DNA of 64,000 nucleotides from Pseudarthrobacter sp. PS3-L1 (GCF_030063285.1 NZ_JASISU010000001.1:890249-954248), one strand, 5' to 3'; shown: positions 40,600 through 49,069, counted from the first letter of the stretch. Made by a program: numbers and translations. Notes: a model not told the origin generated them from the sequence alone.

Positions 40600-42498
40600 G
40601 TGGCTGGACTGATCAAACGCGAAGATATTGACGAGGTCCGCCAACGCACGGACATCAAAGAGGTCATTGACGGTTATGTCACCCTCAAGGGTGCAGGACT
40701 GGGCAGCTTCAAGGGGCTCTGTCCATTCCACGATGAGCGCTCGCCCTCATTCACCGTGCGGCCCCAAGTGGGCAGGTACCACTGTTTTGGGTGTGGTGAG
40801 GACGGCGACGCCATCTCCTTCATTCAGAAGCAGGACCACTCAACATTCCACGAGGCAGTCGAGAAGCTTGCGGCCAGGATTGGTTTTGAACTCCGTTACG
40901 AGGACGGCGGCTCGGGCCCCAACCGCGAAGAAGTGGGCAAGCGCCAGCGGCTCCTTGACGCACATAAGATTGCTGGCGAATTTTTCCGTGCCCAACTCTT
41001 GACTGCTGAGGCCGGGACTGGCCGCACCTTCCTGCAGGAACGCGGTTTCGACCGCGCAGCTGCTGAGCAATTCGGCGTGGGGTACGCACCGCAGGGCTGG
41101 GACTCGCTGCTCAAGCACTTGCGGGACCGTGGCTTCACGGATCCTGAACTGAAGCTGACGGGTATGTTCTCCGAAGGTGGCCGTGGCATTTACGACAGGT
41201 TCAGGGGACGGCTTATCTGGCCCATCCGTGACATTGCCGGGGACACCATTGGTTTCGGTGCCCGTAAGCTCTACGAGGATGACCAGGGCCCCAAATACCT
41301 GAATACCCCGGAGACCACGCTGTACAAGAAGTCCCAGGTGCTCTATGGAATTGACCTGGCAAAGCGCAGCATTGCCAAAGAACGCCAGCTTGTGGTGGTG
41401 GAGGGCTACACCGACGTGATGGCGTGCCATCTTGCCGGTGTCACTACGGCCGTTGCCACGTGCGGTACCGCTTTTGGAACCGACCACATCAAGGTTTCCC
41501 GCCGCCTCTTGTCCGACGACGGCTCGGGGGGAGAAGTAGTTTTTACCTTTGACGGCGATGCTGCCGGCCAGAAGGCTGCCCTGCGGGCGTTCGAGGAAGA
41601 CCACCGGTTTATTGCACAGACCTATGTCGCGGTGGAGGCCTCCGGGGCCGACCCCTGCGAGCTTCGCATCGCCAAGGGGGATGCAGCGGTGCGGGAGCTC
41701 ATCAGCTCCAGGCGTCCGCTGTTTGAGTTCGCCATTCGCGCCTCCCTGAAACGTCACGACCTGGACACTGTGGAGGGACGGATCGCCGCGTTGCGCGAAG
41801 CTGCACCCGTCGTGGCCCAGATCCGCGACGCCGGGATCCGCCCCGCCTACACCAGGGAGTTGGCTGGCTGGCTGGGAATGGCCATGGAGGAGGTTAGCCG
41901 GGCCGTATCTACCGCAACCCGGCGGCAAGGTTCCCAGGACGCTGCCGGGAGCCGTCATGGTTCTGGACAGGCATTGGGCTCTCGCTCACCAGCGGAGAAC
42001 GGGATGTCGGCACCGGCCTTTGGCCGCCCGGATTCCAGGGATCCGGTAGCAGGCATGGAGCGCCAGGCGTTGGAGGTTGTCCTGCAGGAACCTGCCGTCC
42101 TGTCGGGTCCCACCTGGGAGCGGTTCGATGCGGTTCGGTTCGCCACCCCTGCCTACCAGGCTATCCACGATGCCATCCGGGCTTCAGGTCCGGGCCTGAC
42201 CGGAGATCCCGTCAGGTGGGTTGACCAGGTCATGCAGGAAGTCCCGGAACCGTTGCGGTCCCTGGTGTCCGAACTGGCAGTGGTGCCACTTCCGGCAAGC
42301 ACCGCAGAGGCCGTCCAGAAGTATTGCCGGGATATTTTGGCAGGGCTGTTCGAGTTGCAGATCACCCGGGTCAAGGCTGACAAAATGGGGCAGTTGCAGC
42401 GGCTCGATTCGAGAGCGGATCCGGATGAATTCCAGCGGCTCAACCGAGAACTGATGCAACTTGAGATGGATCGGCGGGCCCTTCGCTCGGATGCCTGA
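40600..42498 (+). CDS. dnaG: DNA primase
   Basis: This 632-residue enzyme makes RNA primers for replication. The N-terminal CHC2 zinc finger has Cys41, His44, Cys62 and Cys65. The TOPRIM catalytic core has Glu268 in VVVEGYTDVMA and Asp318/Asp320 in FTFDGDAAG. A variable linker (about 440 to 490) precedes the C-terminal helicase-binding domain, which ends in LNRELMQLEMDRRALR. It starts at GTG. No rpoD or rpsU is in the window, so this is not the enterobacterial macromolecular-synthesis operon. Confidence 0.97.
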   Translation: MAGLIKREDIDEVRQRTDIKEVIDGYVTLKGAGLGSFKGLCPFHDERSPSFTVRPQVGRYHCFGCGEDGDAISFIQKQDHSTFHEAVEKLAARIGFELRYEDGGSGPNREEVGKRQRLLDAHKIAGEFFRAQLLTAEAGTGRTFLQERGFDRAAAEQFGVGYAPQGWDSLLKHLRDRGFTDPELKLTGMFSEGGRGIYDRFRGRLIWPIRDIAGDTIGFGARKLYEDDQGPKYLNTPETTLYKKSQVLYGIDLAKRSIAKERQLVVVEGYTDVMACHLAGVTTAVATCGTAFGTDHIKVSRRLLSDDGSGGEVVFTFDGDAAGQKAALRAFEEDHRFIAQTYVAVEASGADPCELRIAKGDAAVRELISSRRPLFEFAIRASLKRHDLDTVEGRIAALREAAPVVAQIRDAGIRPAYTRELAGWLGMAMEEVSRAVSTATRRQGSQDAAGSRHGSGQALGSRSPAENGMSAPAFGRPDSRDPVAGMERQALEVVLQEPAVLSGPTWERFDAVRFATPAYQAIHDAIRASGPGLTGDPVRWVDQVMQEVPEPLRSLVSELAVVPLPASTAEAVQKYCRDILAGLFELQITRVKADKMGQLQRLDSRADPDEFQRLNRELMQLEMDRRALRSDA

Positions 42499-42535
42499 CG
42501 TGCGGGCCCGGGCGATTTCTGTTAGACCGGGAATC

Positions 42536-42546
42536 TTTGCTAGGCT
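42536..42546 (+). promoter_or_regulatory. -10 element of tRNA-Asn copy 1
   Basis: TTTGCTAGGCT is an extended -10 type element 25 bases from the mature tRNA start. The same word, with small changes, sits at the same distance from the second copy. Confidence 0.5.
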
Positions 42547-42560
42547 AATACCCGCCTCAT

Positions 42561-42633
42561 TCCTCCTTAGCTCAATTGGCAGAGCATTCGACTGTTAATC
42601 GAAGGGTTGCTGGTTCAAGTCCAGCAGGAGGAG
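42561..42633 (+). tRNA. tRNA-Asn (anticodon GTT), copy 1
   Basis: It folds as a full cloverleaf of 73 bases: acceptor TCCTCCT with AGGAGGA, D-arm GCTC ... GAGC, anticodon stem TTCGA/TCGAA around CTGTTAA, and T-arm GCTGG/CCAGC. The gene is followed by an encoded CCA. It is not interrupted. Confidence 0.97.
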
Positions 42634-42645
42634 CCAGAGCTCCAC

Positions 42646-42680
42646 GAAAACCCCGTCCTCATTGTGAGGGCGGGGTTTTT
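42646..42680 (+). terminator. intrinsic terminator after tRNA-Asn copy 1
   Basis: AAAACCCCGTCCTC and its complementary arm GAGGGCGGGGTTTT form a stem around a short loop, followed by a T run. This is a textbook rho-independent terminator, rare in the rest of the window. Confidence 0.9.
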
Positions 42681-42739
42681 GCATACCTGGGAGGGGTATG
42701 TTGAGGCCTGTCCAGCCGATTTCCCATGGGGCCTGTTCC

Positions 42740-42750
42740 TTTGCTAAAGT
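42740..42750 (+). promoter_or_regulatory. -10 element of tRNA-Asn copy 2
   Basis: TTTGCTAAAGT is located exactly 25 bases ahead of the second tRNA, as in copy 1. Each copy therefore seems to have its own promoter. Confidence 0.5.
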
Positions 42751-42764
42751 CGTAGCTGCTTCAT

Positions 42765-42837
42765 TCCTCCTTAGCTCAATTGGCAGAGCATTCGACTGTT
42801 AATCGAAGGGTTGCTGGTTCAAGTCCAGCAGGAGGAG
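42765..42837 (+). tRNA. tRNA-Asn (anticodon GTT), copy 2
   Basis: It is identical over its 73 bases to the copy that starts 204 bases upstream, including the CATTCC just ahead. Here the 3' end is followed by CCC instead of CCA, so the tail must be added by the CCA enzyme. Confidence 0.97.
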
Positions 42838-42844
42838 CCCAAAG

Positions 42845-42880
42845 GCAAAGGCCCCGGTCCGTCAGGATCGGGGCCTTTGC
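42845..42880 (+). terminator. terminator after tRNA-Asn copy 2
   Basis: GCAAAGGCCCCG pairs with CGGGGCCTTTGC, and the stem continues through GTCC/GGAT around a GTCA loop. TGTTTCTT follows. It lies between the tRNA and a convergent protein gene. Confidence 0.85.
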
Positions 42881-42918
42881 TGTTTCTTGCATCAGGAGGG
42901 CCGCCACTGACGGGTGGC

Positions 42919-43326
42919 TTAGACGTAGTCCATCTCCACCTGGAGGAAGCGTTCGGCGGCGGCCGTTGCGGCGTCGAACGCTTCTCGCTGGGTTGGTGAG
43001 GCTGTGGGGTCGCGGGGGAACCATTCGTGCGGCGCCGACTGGACACGAAGCACCCCACCCCCAGGCGGTGCATAAAAAATACCGAATCGCTGGACTGGCC
43101 ATTCCGGAGACGTCTCCGGAGCTACGAGCAAGGCCGCATCGAACGCTGGATTGAACCACTGGGCAATGGGCCTTCGGCGGTCGCCTGCGAACAACCCGGC
43201 AGCATAGAGAGCCGCAGACTGGTGGCCTGCCTGGGCGCACAGGCGTTCCCACCACAGGGGAAGGATGTGTGCGTCGCATCGTTGCCAGGCAGCGGGGACT
43301 GGCTTTGGATCCTGGCGTCGGGCCAT
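42919..43326 (-). CDS. conserved hypothetical protein
   Basis: This is a 135-residue soluble protein, rich in Trp and Ala (PAAWQRCDAHILPLWWERLC, FGIFYAPPGGGVLRVQSAPHEWFPRD). No catalytic motif or membrane helix is seen, and I do not recognise the family. The N-terminus starts MARRQDPKPVP. It is the first gene after the tRNA-Asn pair and is transcribed towards it. Codon use is normal for the window. Confidence 0.65.
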   Translation of the reverse strand: MARRQDPKPVPAAWQRCDAHILPLWWERLCAQAGHQSAALYAAGLFAGDRRRPIAQWFNPAFDAALLVAPETSPEWPVQRFGIFYAPPGGGVLRVQSAPHEWFPRDPTASPTQREAFDAATAAAERFLQVEMDYV

Positions 43327-43390
43327 GCACGCAGTTTATCGCCAGTGCACCGTGCATGGCATGGTATGGCGACGAGCATTGTTGTGACGG

Positions 43391-43576
43391 TCAGGGTCGC
43401 TTGCGGGGACCGGGATTAACGCGAAAGAGCAACGCAGCGCCGGCCAGCGCCCCCAGGATGATTCCGAACGGCAGTGCGCTGCCTCCACGCGTCAGCCAGA
43501 ACCCCACGGCGGCGCCGAGAATCGCGCCGATGAAGAGTCCGCGCCGGTTGCGGTTGAGTCTTTTCTTCTGGTCCAC
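43391..43576 (-). CDS. small two-helix membrane protein
   Basis: This 61-residue protein has a basic N-terminus (DQKKRLNRNRRG), two glycine-rich hydrophobic helices (GLFIGAILGAAVGFWL and ALPFGIILGALAGAALLF), and a basic tail (RVNPGPRKRP). GTG at 43576 follows GAAGGA. Function is unknown. It lies 33 bases after the MFS pump gene in the same direction and may share its transcript. Confidence 0.65.
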   Translation of the reverse strand: MDQKKRLNRNRRGLFIGAILGAAVGFWLTRGGSALPFGIILGALAGAALLFRVNPGPRKRP

Positions 43577-43609
43577 GATGTTCCTTCAGTGCGCTTGACG
43601 GTGATCAAG

Positions 43610-44833
43610 TCAGTGGATGGATGGGACGGTCCGGGGGCGCACCAGGAACCACAGGGCTGCCGCAGCCCCTGCGATACAAGCGGCCTGGACAGCGCCCATG
43701 GGGGTCGCTGACGTAATGCCAATCCAGCCAGCTACGGGGGAGATGATACCCGCGAGCATGAAGGTTGCAGCACCCAGGAGGGATGCTGCCGTACCTGCCT
43801 GGGCGCCATGCCGGCTCAGCGCCAGGACCTGCACGCAGGGGAAAGTGAAACCTGTGCCCAGGATGTAGAACCAGAGCGGCACCATGACGCCCCAGAGGCC
43901 AAAGCCCAACTGGTCGAACAGGACTATCAGGAGCGCCATAAGAATCATCCATGACGTTGAGAAAGCCAGTATCCACTGTGGCCCCACGCGCTTGATGAGG
44001 CGGGAACTGGTCTGCACTCCTGCCACGATGCCCAGCGAATTGATGCCAAACAGGAGCCCGTACTGCTGGGGCGTGAAACCGTAGATGTCCTGGAAGAGAA
44101 ATGGAGAGGAAGAAAGATACGTGAAAAGGCCTGCGACGTTCATTCCGCCTACCAGGAGCAGCCCCACGAAGATCCGGTCAGCAAACAGTGCCCTGTACCT
44201 GCTGGCCATGGTCAGTTCAGAGCTGTGGCGCAGTTCCGGCGGCAGTGTCTCCCTGATCAGGAAGAAGGCAGCGATGAGCACCAGGGAGCCATAGGCTGCG
44301 AGGAAAACGAATATGCCAGGCCACGGCGTGATGAGCAGGAGTTGGGAACCAATCACCGGGGCCAGGATTGGCGCCAGGCCATTCACCAGTGCCATGCGGG
44401 AAAACATGCGGACCATGGCATAGCCGGAAAACAGGTCGCGCACCATGGCCATGGCCACAACGCTGCCACCAGCTGCGCCAATGCCCATAAGCACCCGGAA
44501 GATCCCCAACGATACGATCTCCGTTGAGAGTGCAGCACCAATCGATGCGCCGATATGCAGGACAGTCGCCAGGATCAGCGGGAGCCGCCTGCCGAACTTG
44601 TCGCTGAGGGGTCCCACAATGAGTTGTCCCAGCGCAAACCCCACAGTGGTTCCTGTCAGCGTCAGCTGGACCGCCGCCTCCGTAACCCCCAGGCTCTCTT
44701 CGAGGGCCGGAAATGCCGGAAGGTAGAGGTCAATGGTGAACGGACCCAGTGCGGTCAGTGCACCGAGCATCAGGATGTACAGGATTTTGCGGCGTCTGCT
44801 TAGGGCGTCGCCGGGATTTGTGGGGATGGTCAC
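43610..44833 (-). CDS. Bcr/CflA-type multidrug MFS transporter
   Basis: This 12-helix major facilitator has 407 residues from the chosen start. Family signs are LGPFTIDLYLPAFPALEESLGVTEAAVQLTLTG at the N-terminus, the A-motif-like loop GPLSDKFGRRLPL, and RVLMGIGAAGGSVVAMAMVRDLF. Such pumps expel drugs such as bicyclomycin or chloramphenicol by proton antiport. GTG at 44833 is used; a GTG 7 codons upstream is possible. Confidence 0.9.
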   Translation of the reverse strand: MTIPTNPGDALSRRRKILYILMLGALTALGPFTIDLYLPAFPALEESLGVTEAAVQLTLTGTTVGFALGQLIVGPLSDKFGRRLPLILATVLHIGASIGAALSTEIVSLGIFRVLMGIGAAGGSVVAMAMVRDLFSGYAMVRMFSRMALVNGLAPILAPVIGSQLLLITPWPGIFVFLAAYGSLVLIAAFFLIRETLPPELRHSSELTMASRYRALFADRIFVGLLLVGGMNVAGLFTYLSSSPFLFQDIYGFTPQQYGLLFGINSLGIVAGVQTSSRLIKRVGPQWILAFSTSWMILMALLIVLFDQLGFGLWGVMVPLWFYILGTGFTFPCVQVLALSRHGAQAGTAASLLGAATFMLAGIISPVAGWIGITSATPMGAVQAACIAGAAAALWFLVRPRTVPSIH

Positions 44834-45010
44834 GAACAACAATCCTAGGCCCACAGCAGCTGGACCTGCAGCGTTGGAGGGAATATCAGAGGCTGCGCGT
44901 GAAGGTAGCCAGGACGCGCAATGATAGCTTTGTGACGAACACTATCAAGCACTACCTGCCCGACAGCGCACCCGGGGCAGGACAACCATGACATCAGTTA
45001 GGCGGATCCG

Positions 45011-45871
45011 ATGAGCGGACGTCACAGTGGCCGTGAAAACCGCGGCCTGCGGATTACGGCCCTCCCAGGGACCTTTCGCTTGATCATGCGGTTGGCTCCG
45101 CGCCAACTCCACGATGAGATCGCCTTCGCGAAAATTGAGCTCAAGCGTAAGGGCGTCCAGCTGGGCGTCGCCGCCGCGTTCTTCGTTGTTGCGCTTGTGT
45201 TTGTCCTTCTCCTTGTCATCGGACTCGTTGTAGCCGCCATCATGGGTCTTGCCACCCTCATGCCGGCATGGCTTGCTGCACTTCTGGTCTCGGCCCTCTT
45301 CCTGGTGCTTGCTGGGGTGGGCGCGCTGATTGGGTACGTGAAACTCAAGAAAGCCCTGCCACTGGTCCCCGAGGAAACACTTCGCGGCATCAAGCATGAC
45401 CTGGGTATTGCGCAGAAGGGTTCCGAGTACGACCCCGCGCTGCTTGATCCATCCAGTGCAGCTGCGAAAGCTGCGAAAAAGGCCAAGGACGAGGCAAAAG
45501 CGAAAGCCAAAGCCGAAAAAGAGGCAAAGGACAAGGAACAGGACAGTGGGCTCAAGCTCCCCGTGGCCACCGGTCCGGAACTTGGCCGGCGCCTGACCCA
45601 GCGTCGTGAGCACCTCACCGAGGTGCGGGATGACCTCGGCGAAGAGCTCGACGTCAAGGCACAGGCCGAGATTGCCGTCGCTGCTGCAAAGCGCGGCCTA
45701 GCAAAGGGTCAGGTGGTGCTGGACGACGGCAAGGACCGCGTGGTGGGGGTCCTTGCCGACGTCGCTGGGCCGGACTCCGAGCTTCGCGCACGCTGGAAGC
45801 CTCTTTCTGCGCTTGTTGCCTCTGCGAGTGTGCTGGTTGTGCTGATCCGTAGGCTGATCAAAAGCTCCTGA
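45011..45871 (+). CDS. holin-like (DUF1469) and DUF3618-like membrane protein
   Basis: The protein has 286 residues. Two adjacent helices (VGVAAAFFVVALVFVLLLVIGLVV and ALLVSALFLVLAGVGALIGYV) form the actinobacterial holin-X/DUF1469 part (about 15 to 125). A Lys/Ala/Glu coiled-coil-like linker (155 to 190) leads to a DUF3618-like part (RREHLTEVRDDLGEELDVKAQ) and a final helix (ALVASASVLVVLIRRL). These domains often occur as separate neighbouring genes. There is no sign of a prophage around it, so a role in phage lysis is unlikely. Confidence 0.78.
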   Translation: MSGRHSGRENRGLRITALPGTFRLIMRLAPRQLHDEIAFAKIELKRKGVQLGVAAAFFVVALVFVLLLVIGLVVAAIMGLATLMPAWLAALLVSALFLVLAGVGALIGYVKLKKALPLVPEETLRGIKHDLGIAQKGSEYDPALLDPSSAAAKAAKKAKDEAKAKAKAEKEAKDKEQDSGLKLPVATGPELGRRLTQRREHLTEVRDDLGEELDVKAQAEIAVAAAKRGLAKGQVVLDDGKDRVVGVLADVAGPDSELRARWKPLSALVASASVLVVLIRRLIKSS

Positions 45872-45946
45872 CAACCGACTGTCCCTGGTGCCTATCACTG
45901 GTTCCGTGGGCTCCACAATGACCGGCGCGGGCCGGCCGCAAAGAAA

Positions 45947-46585
45947 ATGGGAACTCGGATGAAGTTCATCGGTGCCGGTGCCCGTCCCGGACAACCGGAG
46001 GTTGAGCATGAAGTGGTCTTCACGGTGCCCAACGCCCTTACGGTCCTGCGTTTCATGGGTGTTCCACTTTTCATGTGGCTTGTCCTGGCGCAAGAGCAAT
46101 ATGGCCTCGGAGTTGTAGTTCTGGCTGTGATGGCCAGCACTGACTGGGTGGATGGCTACGTGGCCCGGCGGTTCAACCAGGCATCCCATTTGGGGCGGGT
46201 CATGGATCCCATCGCTGACAGGCTCGCTCTGATAGCAGTTGCCGTCACCCTGGCCATCGCAGGTATTGTCAGCTGGCTCTACCTGGCGGCGCTGTTGGTT
46301 CCGGATGCTGTCCTGTTTGTCATGACGCTCTCCTACTTCCGGGGGCATCCAGATTTGCCAGTGAGCTCAATCGGCAAGATCCGAACCGGTCTGCTGCTGC
46401 TTGGAACCCCCATGCTTGTGTTGTCCAAACTTGATGTTCCTTTTGCCGGTGGACTTTTCGTAGCTTCCTGGATTGTCCTGGGGCTGGGCCTTGTGGGGCA
46501 CTGGATTGCCGCCTACAACTATCTTTGGGCCATTATCCGGAAGGGGCCCACTGCCTCGTCCCGGTCCACAGGACGGGTTCACTGA
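45947..46585 (+). CDS. CDP-alcohol phosphatidyltransferase
   Basis: This 212-residue integral membrane enzyme has the class signature DGYVAR with the downstream GRVMDPIADR, that is D-G-x2-A-R-x8-G-x3-D-x3-D. It makes phospholipids by swapping an alcohol onto a CDP-diacylglycerol, such as in phosphatidylglycerol phosphate or cardiolipin-type synthesis. The exact acceptor is not determined. A second ATG four codons in (45959) is a possible start. Its stop overlaps the next start by 1 base. Confidence 0.9.
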   Translation: MGTRMKFIGAGARPGQPEVEHEVVFTVPNALTVLRFMGVPLFMWLVLAQEQYGLGVVVLAVMASTDWVDGYVARRFNQASHLGRVMDPIADRLALIAVAVTLAIAGIVSWLYLAALLVPDAVLFVMTLSYFRGHPDLPVSSIGKIRTGLLLLGTPMLVLSKLDVPFAGGLFVASWIVLGLGLVGHWIAAYNYLWAIIRKGPTASSRSTGRVH

Positions 46586-47490
46586 TGGTCTTGCTTGCAG
46601 TCCTCCTTGCCGTCCTTGGCGCTTTTTGCCTGGCGTTTGGGGCACAGCGCCAGGGGAGTGCCGTCAAGGCGGATACCGGGGGACTGGCCCTGAACAGTAC
46701 AGGCCTGCTGAGGCTGCTGCGTAACCCGCGCTGGGTCTTTGGACTTTTCCTTCTTGCGATCGGGATGTGCATGAATGCGGTGGCGCTCGTCTCGGCGCCG
46801 CTGACGGTGGTCCAGCCAATTGGCGCCATCGCGCTGGTGATCACCACCGTCGTTAATGCCAAGGACCAGGGAATCAAGATCAACAGGCCCACGGTGGTGG
46901 CCATTACTGCCTGTGTCACAGGCTCGGCGCTTTTTGTTCTCCTGGCCGTTACAGTCACCCAAGAAAACCACCGAGTGGATGTGGAGAGCGAACTGACGAT
47001 CGTTCTGCTGCTTGCCGTCGTGGTGGGTATTTTCGGCTCGCTCGCCGCCATGTTCAAACACCGGATGAACGCTTTTGTCTATATTCTCGGTGCCGGCATC
47101 CTTTTTGGCTTTGTCGCCGTGCTGACCAGGATCATTGGAAAGCAGCTGCTTGATCCGAATGGTGCGTTCCTGCTGAATGTTCAGTGGTATTCGATTGTCG
47201 CAATCGTGGCGGCCGGAGTTCTTGGCTCATGGTTTGTCCAGAGTGCGTACTCAGGTGGGCCGCCGGATCTGGTCATTGCTGGCCTGACGGTAATTGATCC
47301 TATTGTGGGCATTGCCATCGGCATCATCATTTTGGATGAACTCAAACCTGATGTCCACGCCGTGATGGCAATTGGCATGGCTGGCGCCGCTGTCATTGCT
47401 ATCGTTGGGGTGATCGTCCTTTCGAGGCACCACCCTGAGGTGACCAAGCGGAAAAAAGAAGCACGCAAAGCGGCTGGGCGGTCCAAGTAG
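46585..47490 (+). CDS. DMT-family transporter (EamA/NIPA-like)
   Basis: The protein has 301 residues and nine to ten helices. The segment ALVSAPLTVVQPIGAIALVITTVV and the second-half GLTVIDPIVGIAIGIIILDE fit the EamA superfamily, near the magnesium/NIPA-like branch. The ATG at 46585 overlaps the stop of the phosphatidyltransferase gene by 1 base and is preferred over an ATG at 46525 that lies inside that gene. A basic tail (KRKKEARKAAGRSK) ends the protein. The substrate is unknown. Confidence 0.82.
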   Translation: MVLLAVLLAVLGAFCLAFGAQRQGSAVKADTGGLALNSTGLLRLLRNPRWVFGLFLLAIGMCMNAVALVSAPLTVVQPIGAIALVITTVVNAKDQGIKINRPTVVAITACVTGSALFVLLAVTVTQENHRVDVESELTIVLLLAVVVGIFGSLAAMFKHRMNAFVYILGAGILFGFVAVLTRIIGKQLLDPNGAFLLNVQWYSIVAIVAAGVLGSWFVQSAYSGGPPDLVIAGLTVIDPIVGIAIGIIILDELKPDVHAVMAIGMAGAAVIAIVGVIVLSRHHPEVTKRKKEARKAAGRSK

Positions 47491-47584
47491 ACAGATGATT
47501 CATCGATGGACCGGCGTGCCTGCCGCAGTCCACCGGATGCGGGCCCCACCAGCGCCTACATCGCAACCACCAGGAGCACTCAAC

Positions 47585-48781
47585 GTGACGACGTCCGGTA
47601 CACAGCGACCCCTGACCATCTTGATTGCGGCGGATACCTACCCGCCGCACATCAACGGAGCAGCTCAATTCAGCTTCCGGCTAGCCAAAGGCATGACTGG
47701 CCGGGGACATAATGTCCATGTCCTCGCTTGCCGTGCGGATAATGGCAAGAGCTACACCGAATTCCGGTCAGAGGCTACAGTCCACCGGCTCCACTCCCAC
47801 GGGGTGTTCACCCACGAGTACTTTCGGATCTGCCTTGCCTGGGAGATCAAGAAGGAAATCAGCCTGTTGTTCGATCGGGTGCAGCCGGATGTGGTGCATA
47901 TTCAGAGCCACTACATGATTGGCAAGGCAGTGCTGGAGGAAGCTGTACGCCGTGGCGTGCGGATCGTCGCCACCAACCACTTCATGCCCGAAAACCTGAA
48001 TCCCTTCCTACCGTTCCCGCGCTGGCTCAAGAATCGCGTGGGCCGCGTCTCGTGGCGGGATATGGGCACCGTGATGGGCAAGGCCGACGTCGTCACCACG
48101 CCCACGCCGCTTGCCGCCAAAGCGATGCACCAGCATGCCCTCCTCACCGATGTGCTCCCGCTGTCCAACGGGATTGACTCGGCTGCCTATGAGGTCCAGC
48201 CGGGCGAGGATATCGAACCACATGCGCATCCCACCATTCTTTTTGCTGGCCGTCTCGCCGACGAGAAGCACGTGGATGTCCTGATCAAAGCCGTTGCACA
48301 GACCCCCGACGCGCTGAATGTGCACCTCGAAATTGTTGGCGGCGGCGAGGTTCGTCCGGCACTTGAAGCGCTGGTTGACAGGCTCGGGCTGCAGAACCGT
48401 GTGCGGTTCCTTGGCCTTGCCACGGATGAGGACCTTCGACGCGCCTACATCCGGGCTGATCTGTTCTGTATGCCGGGAACAGCCGAGCTCCAGTCGCTCG
48501 TGACACTCGAGGCGATGTCAGCATCAACCCCCGTTGTCCTTGCGGATGCCATGGCCCTGCCGCACCTGGTCCGTGACGGCGAGAACGGCTTCCTGTTCCG
48601 GCCCATGGATGCTCATGACCTTGCAGCCAAAATCACCAGGATCTTTGAACTTCCCGATCACCAGCGCGCTGCCATGGGCAAGATCAGCCGTGAAATGGTG
48701 GAGCCGCACAGCATGCAGGGGACGCTCCAGACATTCGAAGATCTTTACTACGGCGCCGTGCCCGGGGACAAAGTGGTCTGA
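47585..48781 (+). CDS. GT4-family glycosyltransferase
   Basis: This 398-residue GT-B fold enzyme opens ADTYPPHINGAAQFSFRLAKGM, with the acceptor side Gly-rich loop, then HIQSHYMIG, and the donor side ILFAGRLADEKHVDVLIKA and the E-x7-E block (PGTAELQSLVTLEAMSA). This is the type that adds mannose or another sugar to phosphatidylinositol or glycolipids. It follows the phosphatidyltransferase and DMT genes in the same direction, so a link to membrane glycolipids is reasonable inference. GTG at 47585 follows CAGGAG. Confidence 0.88.
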   Translation: MTTSGTQRPLTILIAADTYPPHINGAAQFSFRLAKGMTGRGHNVHVLACRADNGKSYTEFRSEATVHRLHSHGVFTHEYFRICLAWEIKKEISLLFDRVQPDVVHIQSHYMIGKAVLEEAVRRGVRIVATNHFMPENLNPFLPFPRWLKNRVGRVSWRDMGTVMGKADVVTTPTPLAAKAMHQHALLTDVLPLSNGIDSAAYEVQPGEDIEPHAHPTILFAGRLADEKHVDVLIKAVAQTPDALNVHLEIVGGGEVRPALEALVDRLGLQNRVRFLGLATDEDLRRAYIRADLFCMPGTAELQSLVTLEAMSASTPVVLADAMALPHLVRDGENGFLFRPMDAHDLAAKITRIFELPDHQRAAMGKISREMVEPHSMQGTLQTFEDLYYGAVPGDKVV

Positions 48782-48806
48782 CACGCGGTTCGCTGTTTGC
48801 TAGAGT
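48778..48806 (+). promoter_or_regulatory. promoter of the CAT-anticodon tRNA
   Basis: CTGACA and TAGAGT are separated by 17 bases, with TTTGC directly before the -10 as in the tRNA-Asn genes. The -35 element overlaps the stop codon of the glycosyltransferase gene. The leader before the mature tRNA is about 45 bases. Confidence 0.55.
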
Positions 48807-48855
48807 GTTTGTGCTACTCAGTGGCCAGGGCATGATGTTCTGCCGTGATGGGCGT

Positions 48856-48929
48856 GGGGCCATAGCTCAGCTGGTTAGAGCGCGGGACTCATAATCCTAA
48901 GGTCCTCGGTTCAAGTCCGAGTGGCCCTA
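48856..48929 (+). tRNA. tRNA with CAT anticodon (tRNA-Met or lysidine tRNA-Ile)
   Basis: It folds as a 74-base cloverleaf: acceptor GGGGCCA/TGGCCCT (one G-T pair), D-arm GCTC/GAGC, anticodon loop CTCATAA, and T-arm CTCGG/CCGAG. The first base pair is G-T, and no CCA is encoded. It lacks the C1-A72 mismatch expected of initiators, so it is an elongator methionine tRNA or the minor isoleucine tRNA that needs lysidine. The anticodon stem has one mismatch at its top (C-A). Confidence 0.93.
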
Positions 48930-48942
48930 CAGTAAGAACGAA

Positions 48943-48980
48943 CCAAAGGGAGCCTGCAGCACCATGCAGGCTCCCTTTGG
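48943..48980 (+). terminator. terminator after the CAT-anticodon tRNA
   Basis: A perfect 16-base stem (CCAAAGGGAGCCTGCA with its complement) surrounds a 6-base loop. It begins 13 bases after the tRNA. No T run follows. Confidence 0.85.
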
Positions 48981-49053
48981 CGTACCTGGACCGGCATGTC
49001 CCTGAGCGATAGGCGATCTGCGGGGTCTTTCCATTCCTTGGGATCTGCGGTAA

Positions 49054-49069
49054 GTTACTGACCAGTAAC
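49054..49069. promoter_or_regulatory. palindromic operator candidate ahead of the acyl-CoA dehydrogenase gene
   Basis: GTTACTG and CAGTAAC flank a 2-base centre (AC), 51 bases before the start codon. TTACTnnnnAGTAA-like sites are typical of TetR-family regulators of fatty-acid and acyl-CoA genes in actinobacteria. No such regulator gene is in the neighbourhood, so the binder is unknown. Confidence 0.5.

Noticed and set aside
42561..42837. tRNA-Asn pair as an integration site for a mobile element
   Set aside because: The 129 bases between the copies hold only a terminator and a promoter, and no integrase or att-like direct repeat beyond the tRNA itself is present.
45011..45871. Prophage or lysis cassette suggested by the holin-like protein
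   Set aside because: No integrase, endolysin, portal or tail gene is near; neighbours are housekeeping membrane-lipid and transport genes.
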